Shown in pieces: positions 20,700 to 45,884 of a stretch of DNA of 64,000 bases (position 1 is its first letter; the number at the start of each line of letters is the position of its first letter). This DNA comes from Leuctra nigra (lineage: Eukaryota > Arthropoda > Insecta > Plecoptera > Leuctridae): positions 54,337,411 through 54,401,410 of the forward strand of contig OW203762.1 of the NCBI GenBank assembly GCA_934045905.1. The letters run 5' to 3'. Made by a program: the position numbers and the translations under genes. The notes beneath the pieces were generated by a model that did no database searches, was not told the DNA's origin, and worked only from the letters and a program-made list of their open reading frames with translations.

Positions 20700-20927
20700 C
20701 TGAAACAATGAAACCAATTCAGTAAGTTTAATGACTACATACATTTCTTTCAGATGACTTTGTATTTAAAATTACCTGCTCTTCTTGGCATATTCACGGA
20801 TCTTGTCAATGAAAAGCTGTTGGATGGGATCGCTGGCCTTTTGTAGAACGGGTGCGCAAACGCCGATGTTTCGTCGAAAAACGACAGGGAGTCGCTTTGC
20901 GCCTGCGAGTATGTTGGCAACCAGCAT
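20531..20927 (-). CDS. ATP5PF: ATP synthase coupling factor 6, mitochondrial
   Basis: A peripheral-stalk subunit (F6) of mitochondrial F1Fo ATP synthase. Two coding exons, 20776-20927 and 20531-20699, join in phase (AG|C, Ser) to give 106 residues, against 108 in human. The N-terminus is a basic amphipathic presequence ending in RRNIGV, a motif shared with the human precursor near its cleavage site. The mature part has SDPIQQLFIDKIREYAKKS, GGKLVDSNPQIERELAAELE and KFPTFNF, the family signature. The GGKLVDSNP stretch is closer to the fly protein than to vertebrate ones. The start ATG sits one base inside exon 2 after TTCTACAG, so the 5' UTR is on a separate upstream exon. It faces POLE tail-to-tail. 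The Drosophila name would be ATPsynCF6. Confidence 0.93.
20776..20927 (-). CDS. ATP5PF: ATP5PF first coding exon (start and presequence)
   Basis: Encodes MLVANILAGAKRL through YAKKS. Donor AG|GTAATT on the - strand. A 5' UTR intron of about 60 bp is plausible, with donor TTTTTG|GTAGGA near 20990. Confidence 0.92.
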
Positions 20928-20989
20928 GCTGTAGAAGAAACCAACACAATTTCAAATCGTGATCGACAACTATTCTTTAATAATATGAA

Positions 20990-21600
20990 TCCTACCAAAA
21001 ATCAATGAAACTTGGGAGCTAAGGTCAACAGGTTATGAACGGCTGTTAGTCGGTCCTATTTAGATGAAACCTGAATGAATACATTCTATTATATTTAAAT
21101 ATTCATATTAATAGTTCTAAAAGCAATATGTGATATTAGGAATAAGGAAAGTGCCATATAAATAGATTTTAATACCTTTCAAATTGTAATCACGGTCAGC
21201 TGTGAAAATTCAAAATGGCTGCGAAGGAAGGTAACCGGAAACTACTACTTTACCATAAATAAATGTTGTGATCATTGAAATATGAACAGAAAGAATCTGT
21301 TCTATATATAATATATTTGGAATATTATATTTAAAGACGTATTTTACATAATGCCCCTAATAGATTTGACAGAATTGTGTCTGTTAATAGTAAAGTAATA
21401 TACTTGACTATTTTTGTATTTACAATCTGTGTGCTACGTCACAAGTAGCGTGGAGCCGCCGACCAATCACAGGACATTCCCCCACACTGGCACATTTCAT
21501 TCATGGAAACGCCATCAATGATCCATAATCTTGGTGTGTTGCTGTTGGTTGATGTTGCCGTGCAGCGCCGCGCGTGAAGTGAATGGGACTTGTGCAGTTG
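20990..21600. promoter_or_regulatory. Probable bidirectional promoter region
   Basis: This is the only space between the divergent ATP5PF and the + strand gene. Near 21211 AAAATGGCTGCG resembles a YY1-type housekeeping promoter element; near 21464 GACCAATCACAG is a CCAAT box; GC content rises from 21430. TSS positions are not determinable by eye. Confidence 0.5.
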
Positions 21601-21711
21601 ACAAGAGCAGTGTTGTTTTTCTGTCGCTTCTCACGCAAGTGATTTGACACATCGAACTCAACAAGTGTTATCAAGGACGCGAATTCTATTCCGTCGCTAG
21701 ATTATTATTAG
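21590..21711 (+). other. Likely 5' UTR exon of the + strand long-intron gene
   Basis: A moderately GC-rich stretch ends at a consensus donor (TTAG|GTAAGT at 21712) just downstream of the promoter region. It has no long ORF. TSS inferred near 21590, where CAGTTG and CAGTG fit arthropod initiators. The intron to the first coding exon would be 3.5 kb. Confidence 0.45.
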
Positions 21712-24700
21712 GTAAGTTCGAACCGAGTTTGAGAGATGACTAATGTTATCAACACTTTGCATGCTGGCTGGATCAAACTTGCTGCGTTAGCAACAAGCTC
21801 TTGACTAGACGTTATGGTTCATTTCTTGACCATAACAACAATTTATCTTGTAGTTTATGATACCAAGTACTAGATGTGATATTCTTATATTAATCATTAT
21901 TCATTATTGTTCTGTCTGGAAAGACTTTAGTCTTTAGTCTGGAAAGTCTTTAGTCTTGTTTATTTATGTAGGAGTTATAAAAAAGGGAGATAATTTTTTT
22001 TTAAAAGTACAAACATCAGTATAACTTAAGCTCCTTTCAATGATGCTAGGTAACAACACTTTGCCAAGTCGTAAAGACCGTTTTCTTCGCTGGATAAAAT
22101 TATTTTGAAAAGCTTTGTCCTAGTCTTAAATTGAACCAAAATCATGATCTTGCATTTCAATCGAGGTAGTCTGCTTGACCATCATAATTCATAGACGTCT
22201 TCCAAGTTACAAGTGTAGATTATAAAATAAAGTTCGCAATTGTTGAATAGAATAAGCGAGTGTTAGCGGATGATTCGGTCCTCTCTTCTATTGTCGGATC
22301 GGTCGGTTTCTGATGAATATTCGACCCTCCTTGCCCGAGGGGTCGAGATAATCGTCCTAGCGGCTCAGGTGGTTTACTGCTCTCACACTCAGCTTTATGG
22401 CGCATCGTAAACCCGGGGAGTCTGTTTAGCCCCGCACAATTGATCGTTATTGTTATTATTCTTATGAATCGAGTTGTTTAATGACTCGCCACGATCTTGG
22501 GTAGGGGGTGAGGGGGGAGGGATACAACCTGTTGCATGGACTGCGATCTGAGGTGCGACATTATTGGTTGATTTTGTTCTCAAATACGTTTTTTCAGCTT
22601 TCCCAGAATCCGAAAACTTTTCGCGAATATTCGTGTATACATTTTTTGTAATGTCTGGTTTCTTTCTTCCCCGCTTTAAAATTCTACTTAGTCGATTGAA
22701 GAAATAACATTTTTGATAATATCTAAGCTGGAAATGAACTCCAGCTAAGCGATGTATGCTAATTGATATTCACGGTCACAAATCCTTATCGATTTCCCTC
22801 TATCATTAGTCAAACATTTTCTGTTTGAGAACAACAGAAGGGATGTTTAAAAATAAAATACTCACTTTCATGGCTGTGTCTAAAAATAAATTTCCCGGTA
22901 AAATAGTTATCGATGTGATCTTGATCCTCCTGATTGGCAGGTAGTTGCCGGGGGTTGGGGGGGGGGGGGGTGAAGCTACTCGTTTAGCTCCATGCTTGAT
23001 CCAGGCACTTGGACTATCTCACAGTTCTCACCGCTTCATATCATATTCGCCAGATTCTGTCAAGATGTTGAGAGTGTGGTGATCTTCAAGGCTACAAAAA
23101 ATTGGTTCAAACAGTTCTTGTGTGTGGTAACTGTGGCAACGCTGCATCTCGGGTTTCCAAAGGTCCTCCGCAGCCGCAGCTGGCTGGCGGGCATCAGAAG
23201 ACCTGCTCTCTGCCCGAACTCGCCGGGTTCGAGCCTCGTAACAGTTTTACCTCCATATTCACAAGACATTGATTTTATAATTGAATAATCGTATAATGTC
23301 CAATGATAGTTAGCTCTTTATTTGAATGTGATAAAGGAACGATGTTGAGTATATCTGAGGACTGGACATTTTCTTTGTGTTCATTTAAACGAAGTTTATT
23401 TTTAAAATACTTTAAAAGCAATCGGGACTTTTCACAGACTCGGAGTAGATAGATATTTTATAATTTTTAAGTAATAAGTAGTCCGAGAAGTTAGTAGGTA
23501 CCTACTATGTTGCATAACCGTTAGTTACTTTGCCATGGATGCCAAGCGGGAGAAAGAATGACAGGGCAGGGTTAGGGGAGGGCGGGGGTGGGGTGGGTCT
23601 CACGAAGAATGGCTGAGAAGTGGCTGTATCCACGCAACGCGGTTCCCAGGAGGTTATTTAGGGTGAAAGTGAGGACCCCCCCCCCCCGTCCCTCACCACC
23701 GCGGCCATCTGACACTGTGATTTACATGTGGTCCAGACCAACAGGTGCTGCAGTCTGTTCATCACGCAGCCTAATCTCGACATCATCTCGTCCTGTTCTG
23801 TTCGCTACTTCTTCTGTCATCACAATGTTTATTAGAAAACAAGGGATTCAGAATGTACCTAAGGTCTCGGATAGATAAAATACCAAAATATAAAACCCAA
23901 GCTATCATCCTAGATAAAACTAGGTACTACTTCATTAAAATATCCCTGATGGCCATGGGTCACCAGGTTCCTAATCTACTGTTCTGTTAGTCTTGCCTTA
24001 CTTAGCACAATTACTTGAATCAAATATTGAAAACAATGTCTTGCCAGGATCTTAGAAAAACATTATATTTTTCAGCAGGATTTGACTCTTTTTTAGAAAC
24101 ATGAGATATGCAAGATTAGAAGTTTTATTAGGATATAGTGAATAATTTTGTCTAGATTTTACAAGATCTTACAATGATCTTGGCAAGATTTTTCACCAGC
24201 AATGTCTCCGTAAATAATATGTTGACGACTTCCCTCCGCTTGTCGGGGTTATTTTGCAGGGATCCTTCAAAATATCTTAATTTATGGCGTACCTGCATAA
24301 CGATTGAATTTGTTTTATTTCTATAAAATGATGAACCGCTTTCTGGTAAATAGATGGAAAGCGATTGAGCAGACATGTGACATAATGTAGTGATGTCAGA
24401 ATGTCGACGGCGACACGATTCTGTCGGGCCGAGTCGAGTGGGTCGGAGGGGTGGATAGTCTCGCGTCGCGGAGAAGACAAAATGTGACAATTCTTTGTTC
24501 TATTAATAAAACGCGTTTGTTGTACAAGCCGTGTCTTGGAAACCCCGGCGCAGTTAGAAAACAGGTCGGCGTTTCACCGTTGTGTTTTCATTGATCAGGT
24601 TTCGATCCCGACATGTAGCGGGTTCCAATCGATTGGCTTGAGTCTGCACCGAGTCTCTTGGTTTTTACTTACTGGATGCATTTATATCCCGGAGCCTCCA

Positions 24701-25184
24701 GCCATCGCTGAAACGCGCTCGCTTTTGTTTTTATTCTCGTCAAGTTTTCTTATGAGTAATCCGAGAGGCTTTGTTCGATGGAAATTATTTACAGAATGTT
24801 GAAAACGCTTGCTCGATTTAGCGCCGGAGAACAAAGGAGTTGATGTAACAATCAATACCTAACATGATCATATTCCCATTCGCTGAGAGAATTATCTAAA
24901 TATTGATAATAATAGGTAGGATGGCGCCGACCATTTATAGCCAACGGTTTTTCTCATCATTTGGACATTTTGGGTTTTGTTAGTGATCATTTCATTTTTG
25001 TATTTTTGACAAAATATTATAATTTTTACATTTCCATATGTTCTTCATGATAGGAATGAAAAATGTTCCATTCATATTTTAGGTTTTGTTAGTGAACATT
25101 TGATTATATTTTAATGTTCCACGTTCTCCGTGATCTTCAATGCCAAAGTACCGCTATTGAGATGGGACTTGTCTTGTGTTCCAG
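21712..25184 (+). other. First intron of the long-intron gene
   Basis: 3.5 kb. It includes poly-G (22957-22970) and poly-C (23676-23687) tracts, a B-box-like GGGTTCGAGCC at about 23224, and a tandem CTTTAGTCT motif near 21930. ORFs here are short and lack splice context; no exon recognised. Confidence 0.4.
23150..23245 (+). mobile_element. Possible tRNA-derived SINE fragment
   Basis: CGCCGGGTTCGAGCCTCG has a B-box with T-arm context. Upstream GCTGGCTGGCGGGCATC could be a decayed A box. Weak. Confidence 0.3.
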
Positions 25185-36609
<11,425 letters not shown>

Positions 36610-37748
36610 GTAAGTGTCGTGTTACACAGCCCCCATGATGGACTTGACCCGCATGCACGGAGAGAAGATCCAACCCGCGGGGGAGGAAACATGCAGGTAC
36701 TCGAACCCTGGGATCTTCACATTGCTTGTAATGCAATGAACGCGGGACTGTCAATGAATCAGATAGCCCCAAAGACAAGTCGCAGGGCACTGCAAATTAT
36801 CGTGTTACTTTCAATTATAACATGTTTATCTCAATGCAACTACTAGGAAATTATCTTCCAGTTTGCGACTGCATTATCTTTCTTGGCCTTGTGCTTTTAT
36901 CAATTCGATGTTGATTTAGTAGTTTTCTGTCCCTCGCTAGGCGTGGAACAAACAAATACCTGCAAGTCGGGTGTCAACGGTTATATTCTATCTGCGCAAA
37001 ATACCCACGTGCGTCACCTGAGATATCAGTAGTAGATTTATCAATCAGCGATATCGCGTCCAACCAATATACATCAACCAGCAAAACATCGCGAAAACAT
37101 TGCATCAGCCGCGACTGCGAGATAATTCCTTCTTCAAACCAATTGCTACTTCTTAGAACAATCGCGTTTATGTTGTTTATTTACCTACTACTTTGTTATT
37201 AGTTGACCCAATTCATTGCCTAATACCGTATTGGAAAGCTTTGAACAGATTTTTTAAGGAATCGTGTCTCTCCTTGATTGATGAATGAATATAATCGCAA
37301 TTTGCAGGGGTGGGGTGTTAATGTCGGTTGAACGACCTTGTTCGTGGTCCCCCGCGCTGACCTGTCTGTGTCCAGGGGTCGTGAGGGGGGGGGGTGACCT
37401 GTGGAGGTCGTCGCCTAATGTCGGGGTTAATGAGGATGTTGATGATTATTCCATCAGTGCCCCTGCTGCTGGGGGGGGGGGGGGGGGGGGGGCAGTGATC
37501 AACGCCGCTTGAATTCAAATGACGTCGAGGGAGACTTGTGAGACGCCGCAGCTTCCAATCAGATTGAGTTGGACTTATTACCTGATTGATGTGAATATCT
37601 CTCTCTCGGTCGTGTTGAGGCTGTTGCTGTAATCACAAAGAGTCGTGCTCGCCGCCGATCGCCTCTGCTCTGGACGAAGCTGTGTGATGCGATGCCCACG
37701 GGGTTTGCCGACTGATATTGGGTATATTTAGCGCGTGTCCATTGAATT

Positions 37749-37791
37749 GGGCGTGATGTGATAGTGATGTGATGTGATGTGATGTGATGTG
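37749..37791. repeat. (GTGAT)n microsatellite
   Basis: Eight imperfect GTGAT pentamers. Confidence 0.85.
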
Positions 37792-39324
37792 CAAGAGGTG
37801 TCGGCCCATGACCGCCAAAAGCCTATCTAATATTAGCAATCGGAGTCAATACGCTGGCTGTTGCATGCAAATGCGTCGCGAGCCTTGAGATTCTTGTGCT
37901 CGGTGTGCTGCCCACTTGTTCACCGGGTCACGTGTCACGCGATGGCCGCTTGCATGCGACATTAGCTGGCAGTCAGGGCCGGGCCCGGGCCCACACCCTG
38001 AGACGCGATGGGCCCGAGTCTGCAGCGCTGCTCGTGGCTTTCTGTTACCATGGCAACTAGGTTGAAACTGGGCCCAAGACAACAGTACTGATACCCTTAC
38101 TTTATGCTGATAGCTTTTCATGATGTCTCTGTCCGTACCCCAGAAGCAGAAGGCCCCAAGTCCATTATCTCTGTCTCTCTCTCTCTCTCTCTTTAGCGTT
38201 TCGAGAAATAAATTGAACATTGCTTTCTTTCAATGACTTTAGTGTACTAATTACACAGAGTAAATGACTGGTTTTTGAGCCCACTCCAAGAATCATTACA
38301 GTGGACTTGAGGTCTTCTGCTTCTAAGGTATACAGTTGGGTCTGAGCGAGGGGCGATGAGATTATCTTGGCTATCTCTGTTATCAAGCGAAGTCGGGCGC
38401 GGTCCGAGCCGATGCGTGATGCAGTGTAATTCTCGAGAGTCGGATAAAACATTGCTTTCTCGTTATTATATTCAGCAGGCAGTGGGGCAGGTCCTTATCG
38501 GTTGATTTATGTCCCATTGCTCGCACGCGACGCACTGCCAAGTCCAGTGCTCACTCACATATCGCAGTCCAGACTCCGGCATTGGTACAGGAGGACCTGT
38601 CGTCCATGTGGTGATGGTTTTATACACCGCTTTCTTTAGCATAGCCGATAGGAGATTATTAGGTTATCAACACTTGGATTATTCATAGAGTTGGTGGTCA
38701 GGGGGAGCCCTGAAATCACACAAGTAGAGAGAGAATACAGCTGCAACAGAACGTAAATCTGTAGCAGTGGCAATTAACTAAACATGCAAAAATTTAACAA
38801 GAATATTTTTAACTGTCCAGAGATTTTTTAAAAATTTGTTTTGACAGGTACGACGTAACGTAACTGGTAATTTTCCTGTTCCATTGGGCCTCTCTCTGCG
38901 GCAGATCAAACGACTTATAAATAGGCGGGCGGCGTAATCTCTGGTAAATCTGTCAGTCGGTGTACTCGGCAGCGCTGTTGTTGAGCATTATTGGGTCCTC
39001 GCCACCGTGTGCTGGAGGTTGGCCAACTCCTGTGTGTGTTGGCAACTGAATCTCCCCCTCCGTGATATCTCAAGATAGAATCACCATTGTCTCGTCCCAA
39101 TCAGATGCTCTCATTTACATTCCCAGTTGGTCGCGTCGCGGGCTATCACGTGACTGATGCGCTCTCACTTCAATACATCACAAATAAGTTTTTCATAATT
39201 ACATTCTTTAAAATGGAAATTTATCGCTTGATCTGTAACCTTGACTTTGACTTTTCGTTGATTGATTGGGATTGACGACTGATTTATTTCATTTCCATTC
39301 TGTCTGTAAAACATTTGATGTTAC

Positions 39325-39395
39325 TCTGGCTCAGTCGGAGCAGCGGTAGTTGCGGCTACCACCGTAGAGAGCGTGCGAGTTCGGATAGTCATCAG
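39325..39395 (+). mobile_element. tRNA-like SINE head
   Basis: CTGGCTCAGTCGGAGCAGCG contains an A box TGGCTCAGTCGG; 44 nt on, GCGAGTTCGGATAG is a degraded B box. Sequence between resembles an expanded tRNA arm. Confidence 0.45.
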
Positions 39396-42093
39396 TGCAA
39401 GCGGTTCGATGTAGATGGCAGCACATACACCGCTACGAAACTAATCTAACATTGGTGTCTGTTTCAGTTTTCACGCATAGTTTCTTATTTAGAAATGTTG
39501 TACGACTGTAAACTAAAACTGAAACAAATTAATATTGGTTTCTCAATTATAATCCATTTATTTTTTCGATAATTTTAAAATAATTTATTCTTGTGCATAG
39601 CAACAATACACTACAATTCAAATCAAATAGACCAAAATGTATGAATTAAATCGTGAAATTATTTTTTTTCCCGGGCCTGCGCGGCTCATACGCACTTTTT
39701 ATTGAAAGTCATAAAAATACACAGCACTTAACTGGAGTCATTGACAAAGTGTTATAAAATAGTGCAAAATCTACACAAAAAATGCTATTTAAATAAAATA
39801 AAGTTTAAACGGTATACATATACCGACATTAAGATTGTAGGGGGGGGGGGGGGGGGTCTAAAAATTATTCTGCGGGATCAAATATGAAGTTATTATATAC
39901 GCCACTGATGAACGTTATTATCCAGATTGATCTGATTTCTACAATTTCATGTGTAGATTCGTTTTCGAGATAAGTTTTCTCGAAAAGATAGGTATACACT
40001 TGGCACAACTAAAATTGATCGCTGAACAAATCTGATTGACTGAAAATGTTAGATCGCACCATCAGAAGTGAGTCCAAACGATCTCCTTGTCTCACTCTAG
40101 TAGGTGACCTCACATTTCAATGATAATAAAAAGCTTTGATTGGTATGTAACATGACCAGCAGTCATTCAAATTTGTTCACTGATCAATTTTTGTTGTGCC
40201 GAGTACATGAAAAATCGAACATGTATGAGTTCGTAATCATTACTCATTTGATCTGAGTTTTTGAGAGTCTTCAACTTTTGGCACTTGAAAAGTGATTCTG
40301 CATAGCTTTATCTTCTGCCAGGCCAACTGAGATGCAGCCCAAAGTAATCGTCCTAGTACAACACAGTCACTCAGTCTACTCCGTTTATTTGAGACCTGAA
40401 TCTCATTTGAGAAGAACGAATAACAAAACACCTTATTTACTGTTGATTGTTGTTTTGTTGTTCGCTTCCTGATCGTTCAGAAGACGCCAAGTCATTGACA
40501 ATGACCTCTCCGCCATTATCATTTGTCACTCCGGACCACAGCAGCCTTTGTTGCCAGGGAATTATAATAAATTGCTAAAATTACTAGATGAGTAATGCCA
40601 TGGCAAGTGCCAGAAAAGAGTTTTTGTGCTCGTCTTTTGGGACTGCATTTAGATGACGTCATCACCAGGCCAGTGTAGGAGTGAATGAATGAAATTGAAA
40701 GATGAATGGATGTTTTTTCTCTCCACGTCGTTATGATGATGGATGTCAATATTGTCTGGCTGGAATAAACATGGTGTAAATGAGTGCGTCACATCCTCCT
40801 CTGGGCATGAGGGAACTGCATAATGCGGCCTGCAGCGGCGAGTGCTGCTGCGGGTGGCGAGGACGGCGAACTAGCGCGTGCGGTGGCTCGCTCGGTAATG
40901 CTCTGATCTGCTTTAGCGATGTAGATCACACGCTGTAAACCTAGAAGATTACTTTTTTGAAACTGGACATTAATGGGGTTGTTCACTGCCATTTGCTCTC
41001 ACTCGCAGCGCTAGCGGCATTGGAGGTGTCTCTCTCTGATTGGTTGGTCTCTGAATCCAAGATCTATTAATCAAACTCCCGCCAAAGTTTAAAAACCTTC
41101 CATTCCGCTAGATGCATTTTGATTGGCTCTCTCCCGGACGATTAGAACAGCAGCGCCATCTACAATAGTTTTGCGTGAACAACCCCATTGGTGTAGGATG
41201 ATTTATTGGCAATACGTCACCTCCTGTCCTGTCATTGGTCCATTGAGTCACGTGTTCGACTTCCGATCACGTGTGCATCGTGAATCTTGTCACAGATTGA
41301 CAGTTCGTGTTTGTTGGAGCCATCCGATTATACAACTGTCAGAAATAAAATGCTCTCAAAATAATTCACTTCCTCTAAATGTACTGATCTTATTTACTTT
41401 TTATAAGTTTTACTTAATAATAAATAATCACCCTCTGAAGGCTCTGGTTACTCACAAATTTTACCTGCATTTTAGTTTGATTTCCAACTTATTCGTGTTG
41501 TATTGTTTTAAAACATAAATAGGCGTTGAAATCAAACTCCGAATGACATTTTTTCATAAAGCAGAGCCAAGACGATAGTTTGGATTGGATTATTATTAGC
41601 AGCACTGGCGTCGCGCATGATGATGTTAGTTGCCGATGGAGGCGCCAGGTTCGCGCTTGCATCACACTTACTGTTGTTCATTGACATCAACTCAACTCTA
41701 TAATGAAACTGAAATTAGTTTTTTTGTGCGTATTCAAGTATATTAAACCACTTTGAATGAACTTTTGACCCTCGCTGAACATTAGAAGACCTTCGCATCA
41801 CGAGGAAAATGAGCAACCTTCACGAAATTAATTATAAACGTTTTGTTTTGAATACAAAAAGAGCTACGCTCTGTTATTTCTTCAACTTTTTATGGCAAAT
41901 GTTGTTATCAGACTACAAGATAGTTGCTTCAAATTCTAGCAATCGGCCTTTTTTATTTTTATAGCCTGGTTTAATTGGAGCTGGAGTCTATATAGGTGAG
42001 GTAACAATGAAGTGTATGATTTCGGTATGCGCGCTGCTTGGCTGCGCTTTCCCACACAGCCACTGGCAGATGCTCGCTGAGGTCCTGCCCTTG

Positions 42094-42126
42094 ATGATGT
42101 TGATGATGATGATGATGATGATGATT
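42094..42126. repeat. (ATG)n microsatellite
   Basis: ATG/GAT trinucleotide run that creates a poly-Met stretch in a spurious signal-peptide-like ORF. Confidence 0.85.
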
Positions 42127-42395
42127 ATCGTCATCGCATGCTCCGGGAATGGAAATGGAATGACATCCACCTGGCTGGGGCGCAACAAGTGGTGTAGAGA
42201 CACTTGTTATAGCGCGAGTACATCGTATCTCGCTCATCTTGCATTGTGGCAGAGTCTGCCTTTATGCGGCGTTTTACTTTCATATCAACTGCTTTACTTG
42301 CCTTTCAAAATATCACGTTGTAATTACGCAGGAACTGTTACAGACGTTTAAATCAGTTGGGACGTTTATACAGGATATAGGCAACAACTTACATG

Positions 42396-42624
42396 TGGGA
42401 TTTTACCGGTCAAATACTAGTTTTGGTAAAAGTTGAGCGATATTTAAAAGTTGTTTTTGAAAAAGATAATTTCAAACACCTATCAAAATATTTTAAAATC
42501 GAGTTTTGAGTGAGTCGAGTGAAATGTAGCAGGTACCTAGGTAGATAATTTAAAAAAATATGTAGACTTTTTAAATGGATCACTCAACTTTTACCAAAAA
42601 TAGTTTTTGACCTGTAAAATCCCA
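42396..42624. mobile_element. Foldback element, 229 bp
   Basis: TGGGATTTTACCGGTCAAAT and inverted TGGGATTTTACAGGTCAAAA; both continue through GGTAAAAGTTGAG. Arms about 55 bp, AT-rich loop. Confidence 0.8.
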
Positions 42625-42736
42625 TCCATTAGTTAAATATCCGTGAATTAGGATACAAAATGATTGAATATTTACGGTGGTCATTTCGTTTGTTTCTCGT
42701 TAACCATGGTAATGCTTCTGTCGGCGATGCGAGCTG

Positions 42737-43056
42737 GAAGCGTGTAGCTGCAGATGTGAATGAAAGAAGCGTGTCGCTGCAGATGTGAATGAAAGAAGCG
42801 TGTAGCTGCAGATGTGAATGAAAGAAGCGTGTAGCTGCAGATGTGAATGAAAGAAGCGTGTAGCTGCAGATGTGAATGAAAGAAGCGTCTAGCTGCAGAT
42901 GTGAATGAAAGAAACGTGTCGCTGCAGATGTGAATGAAAGAAGCGTGTAGCTGCAAATGTGAATGAAAGAAGCGTCTAGCTGCAGATGTGAATGAAAGAA
43001 ACGTGTCGCTGCAGATGTGAATGAAAGAAGCGTGTAGCTGCAGATGTGAATGAAAG
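42737..43056. repeat. 29-bp minisatellite, 11 copies
   Basis: Unit GAAGCGTGTAGCTGCAGATG then TGAATGAAA, with variants GTGTCG and GTCTAG. Variant order repeats in part. The - strand ORF of 134 codons through it is an artefact of a stop-free unit. Confidence 0.95.
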
Positions 43057-44522
43057 GGCCGGGTCACGTCTTGTAGATCAATCAAAGATGCGGCTAATCT
43101 CCTGATAATAACACATCTCGTCTCATCAGTGCGGCTGCGCGGTGTGGGAGGAGAGATGCAGCTTCTGTTGCAACAGACTCAGGGGTGACCAACCGGACAC
43201 TTCTCCCTGGAACTAGTCGATGGCGGCGGTAGAATTACTGAGGTAGACTCCACGAAAGAAAGATCAGAAAGTATACGGTTTTCAGGAAATCCTGGAGCAC
43301 AAGTTTCTGAGCCGGAGCTTTTCAATTCAGATGTATAAAATCATTATCATCATAATATCTTCATGCAGACAAATGTAAAAGCAAGTAGCCAAAGCAACGT
43401 GAATGAAAAACAGCTCCAGTGGTCGCATTTTGTCGGAAACATCCGCTAAAATGTGAGCCAAAACGACTACATATAAAAGTAGTTATTTTGATTCATATTT
43501 TAGGGGATGTTTCAGGCCATAATACTCTGGAGATGTTTTTGATTATTGTAGTTTTATCTACTTCCTACTTGTTGTTGACATTTCGGTATTTAGAAAAGTA
43601 GTCTTCTCTTTAGTTATTTTCTTGGGCTGACTGTAACACATTTGCTACTTTCTTATAAAATAGCCACTTTATTAATTACACTTGACCACACAGGAGCTGT
43701 TTTAGAGACAGACTACAGGAGTGGATGTTCGTGTTAGAATGTAAACAAGTTCCGTTCAACCGACAAAGATGATCTACACGACTTCTTATCTCGCGAACAC
43801 TTTATTAAACTCTGCTAATGATTTTTAAAATCCTTCGATTCATTCACATTTCCTGCCGAGATAAGTTTGCGTAACTTACATATTGGATTATTTTTATATC
43901 AATCACTTCAAATTACTTCGATTTGCTTACTCTTCAAATATCTTGTAACTCCTGGCAATGATATTCAAATTCCCTTGAAATAATTTACATTTCCTGTACA
44001 GGTTTTAAAATAATAACTTTGTATTCAAGTCGAGTGTCATTTAAATCAATAGCTGCTTGCGGTCTGCTCCAGATTCAGCCGTTAAGAGTCTTGTGGATAT
44101 TGGTAAGTACTCAGTGGCTTCTTACAGGCGCGTAGGAACTAACTTTCAACATGGAGGTGTCTGGTTCTAGCACGCAGGGCGTTTTAGTATTTAAACAATT
44201 TAAAAGTAGGTCTATCGCTCTAAAATTTACAAACTGAATAACACAACGTTCCAGTTATTGCCCAGCCGGGTGTTGTATTCAAATTTAATCAATTTAAATG
44301 TGAACCTCAGTTGTTTTCCCGCAGGGTGGTTTTTAGAATTTACTTAAACAATTTATATGTGATTTTGGGACGCTAAACTTAAATTTTATCGTGAGTCAGA
44401 GTTTTATCATGGTGGTCAGACTGCTCTAGTGGGGGGGGGGGGGGGGTATCGTTCTCCCCCTTTCTGTTGTGTTCATATCGTTGGGACGGGAGCATGTTTG
44501 AGCATCCCTCACGTAAATGTCC

Positions 44523-44722
44523 CCCGTGTTTTGGCACCCTGTCGACGAATGGACCCCGTGTTTGGGCATCCCTGGCGACGAATGGACTCCGTGTTTTGGC
44601 ACCCTGTCGACGAATGGACCCCGTGTTTTGGCACCCTGTCGACGAATGGACCCCGTGTTTGGGCATCCCTGGCGACGAATGGACCCCGGGTTTTGGGCAT
44701 CCATGGCGACGAATGGACCACG
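44523..44722. repeat. 32/33-bp minisatellite, 6 copies
   Basis: TGGACCCCGTGTTTTGGCAC then CCTGTCGACGAA (32 bp) alternates with a TTTGGGCATCCCTGGCGACG variant (33 bp). ORFs on both strands span it. Confidence 0.93.
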
Positions 44723-45855
44723 TACGCATCTAATGATAGGTAATGATAAACATGCTATCTGCTGTGAGTGGAGGAGGAGGTGGGGGCTACCGTGGGATCC
44801 TGGTCGCCCCGGTTCAATGCCCGTGCACGGCGCGCGAATCCAGCCCCCGAGGCGCCCACGTGACCACCCTGCTGATGGATCGCTCAGGAAGGAGATCAGA
44901 ATCAAGGAGGCTGGAGCAACTGACGGCTTACAAATTGACTGGACCGTTTGGAATACCTTACCGATGTTAGGTTATGTAATTCATGCGATGTGATGAACTT
45001 GAGGGATGTTGTGGACAATACATATCTTTCATTGCTCTCCTTCAACAATCTACGTATAGAAAACGAATTGAACTCGAAACTGGTCAACTTTCGTGGCAGA
45101 AATGAAATAATCTTTTCATTATATTATTGATGAACACACTGCACTCTTGGGCGTGCATACATCCACAAGTGGTTGAATGTTCGCCACTTATCTCGGGCAT
45201 CTTCTTCTTATACCTTAAAAGTTTAAAAAAGTAAATTTACAAAACTGATGAAAGTTTCAATAGAGACTACAGATCTTGTGATGCGACAGCAAGTGTCTTC
45301 AGTTAGCTTCTCTTCTCTCTCTTGCACTTGTCTTGGCTGTCAACAGAGATTTGAGAGTGATTTTCACACTGATTTGTGATGCGTCGTCGCCACATTGTTC
45401 CTTATTACAATGTTAATCAGTGTAATTGTCTCCAGTGCGATGTAATTGAGTGCGTTGCATCCGCTGCTGGTTGCCATGGCAATGCGGGGGTGTGTGATGC
45501 ATCTCGGACGATGTGCCACAGCTTCCTCTTGACATGGAGAAAAGAGCGGAAATCGTTAGTTGATGACTGGCGACTTGGACCAAGACAAGAGACGAGATAT
45601 TAAATCTCTGTTCTCACGACTCGCCGTGCTCCATGTACTTGCATCTTCATTCTTCATCCACACATACAACATATTGTTCAACGAGGTGTAATGAAACAAG
45701 CAGAGCAGCTTGGCTCAGCTCTGACTTCAACGGAGGTCCCTTGTTTGACTCCCGTTGCTGTCCTTCCTGACTGAGGATTTCTCTTAGTCGAGAGGCATAT
45801 GCTGGGAAGATAACTTATAGGTAGCCACAACTGCCTCTTCCTCACCCATCCAACC

Positions 45856-45884
45856 ATTTTAATCATCATCATCATCATCATCAT
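45856..45884. repeat. (ATC)n microsatellite
   Basis: About nine ATC/CAT trinucleotides. Confidence 0.85.

Noticed and set aside
42007..42351. Secreted-protein-like ORF with hydrophobic N-terminus
   Set aside because: The hydrophobic stretch is a translated (ATG)n microsatellite; no homology and no coding bias.
44426..44993. Proline/glycine-rich ORFs of about 160 codons on both strands
   Set aside because: They cross a poly-G tract and the 32/33-bp minisatellite, and lack homology.
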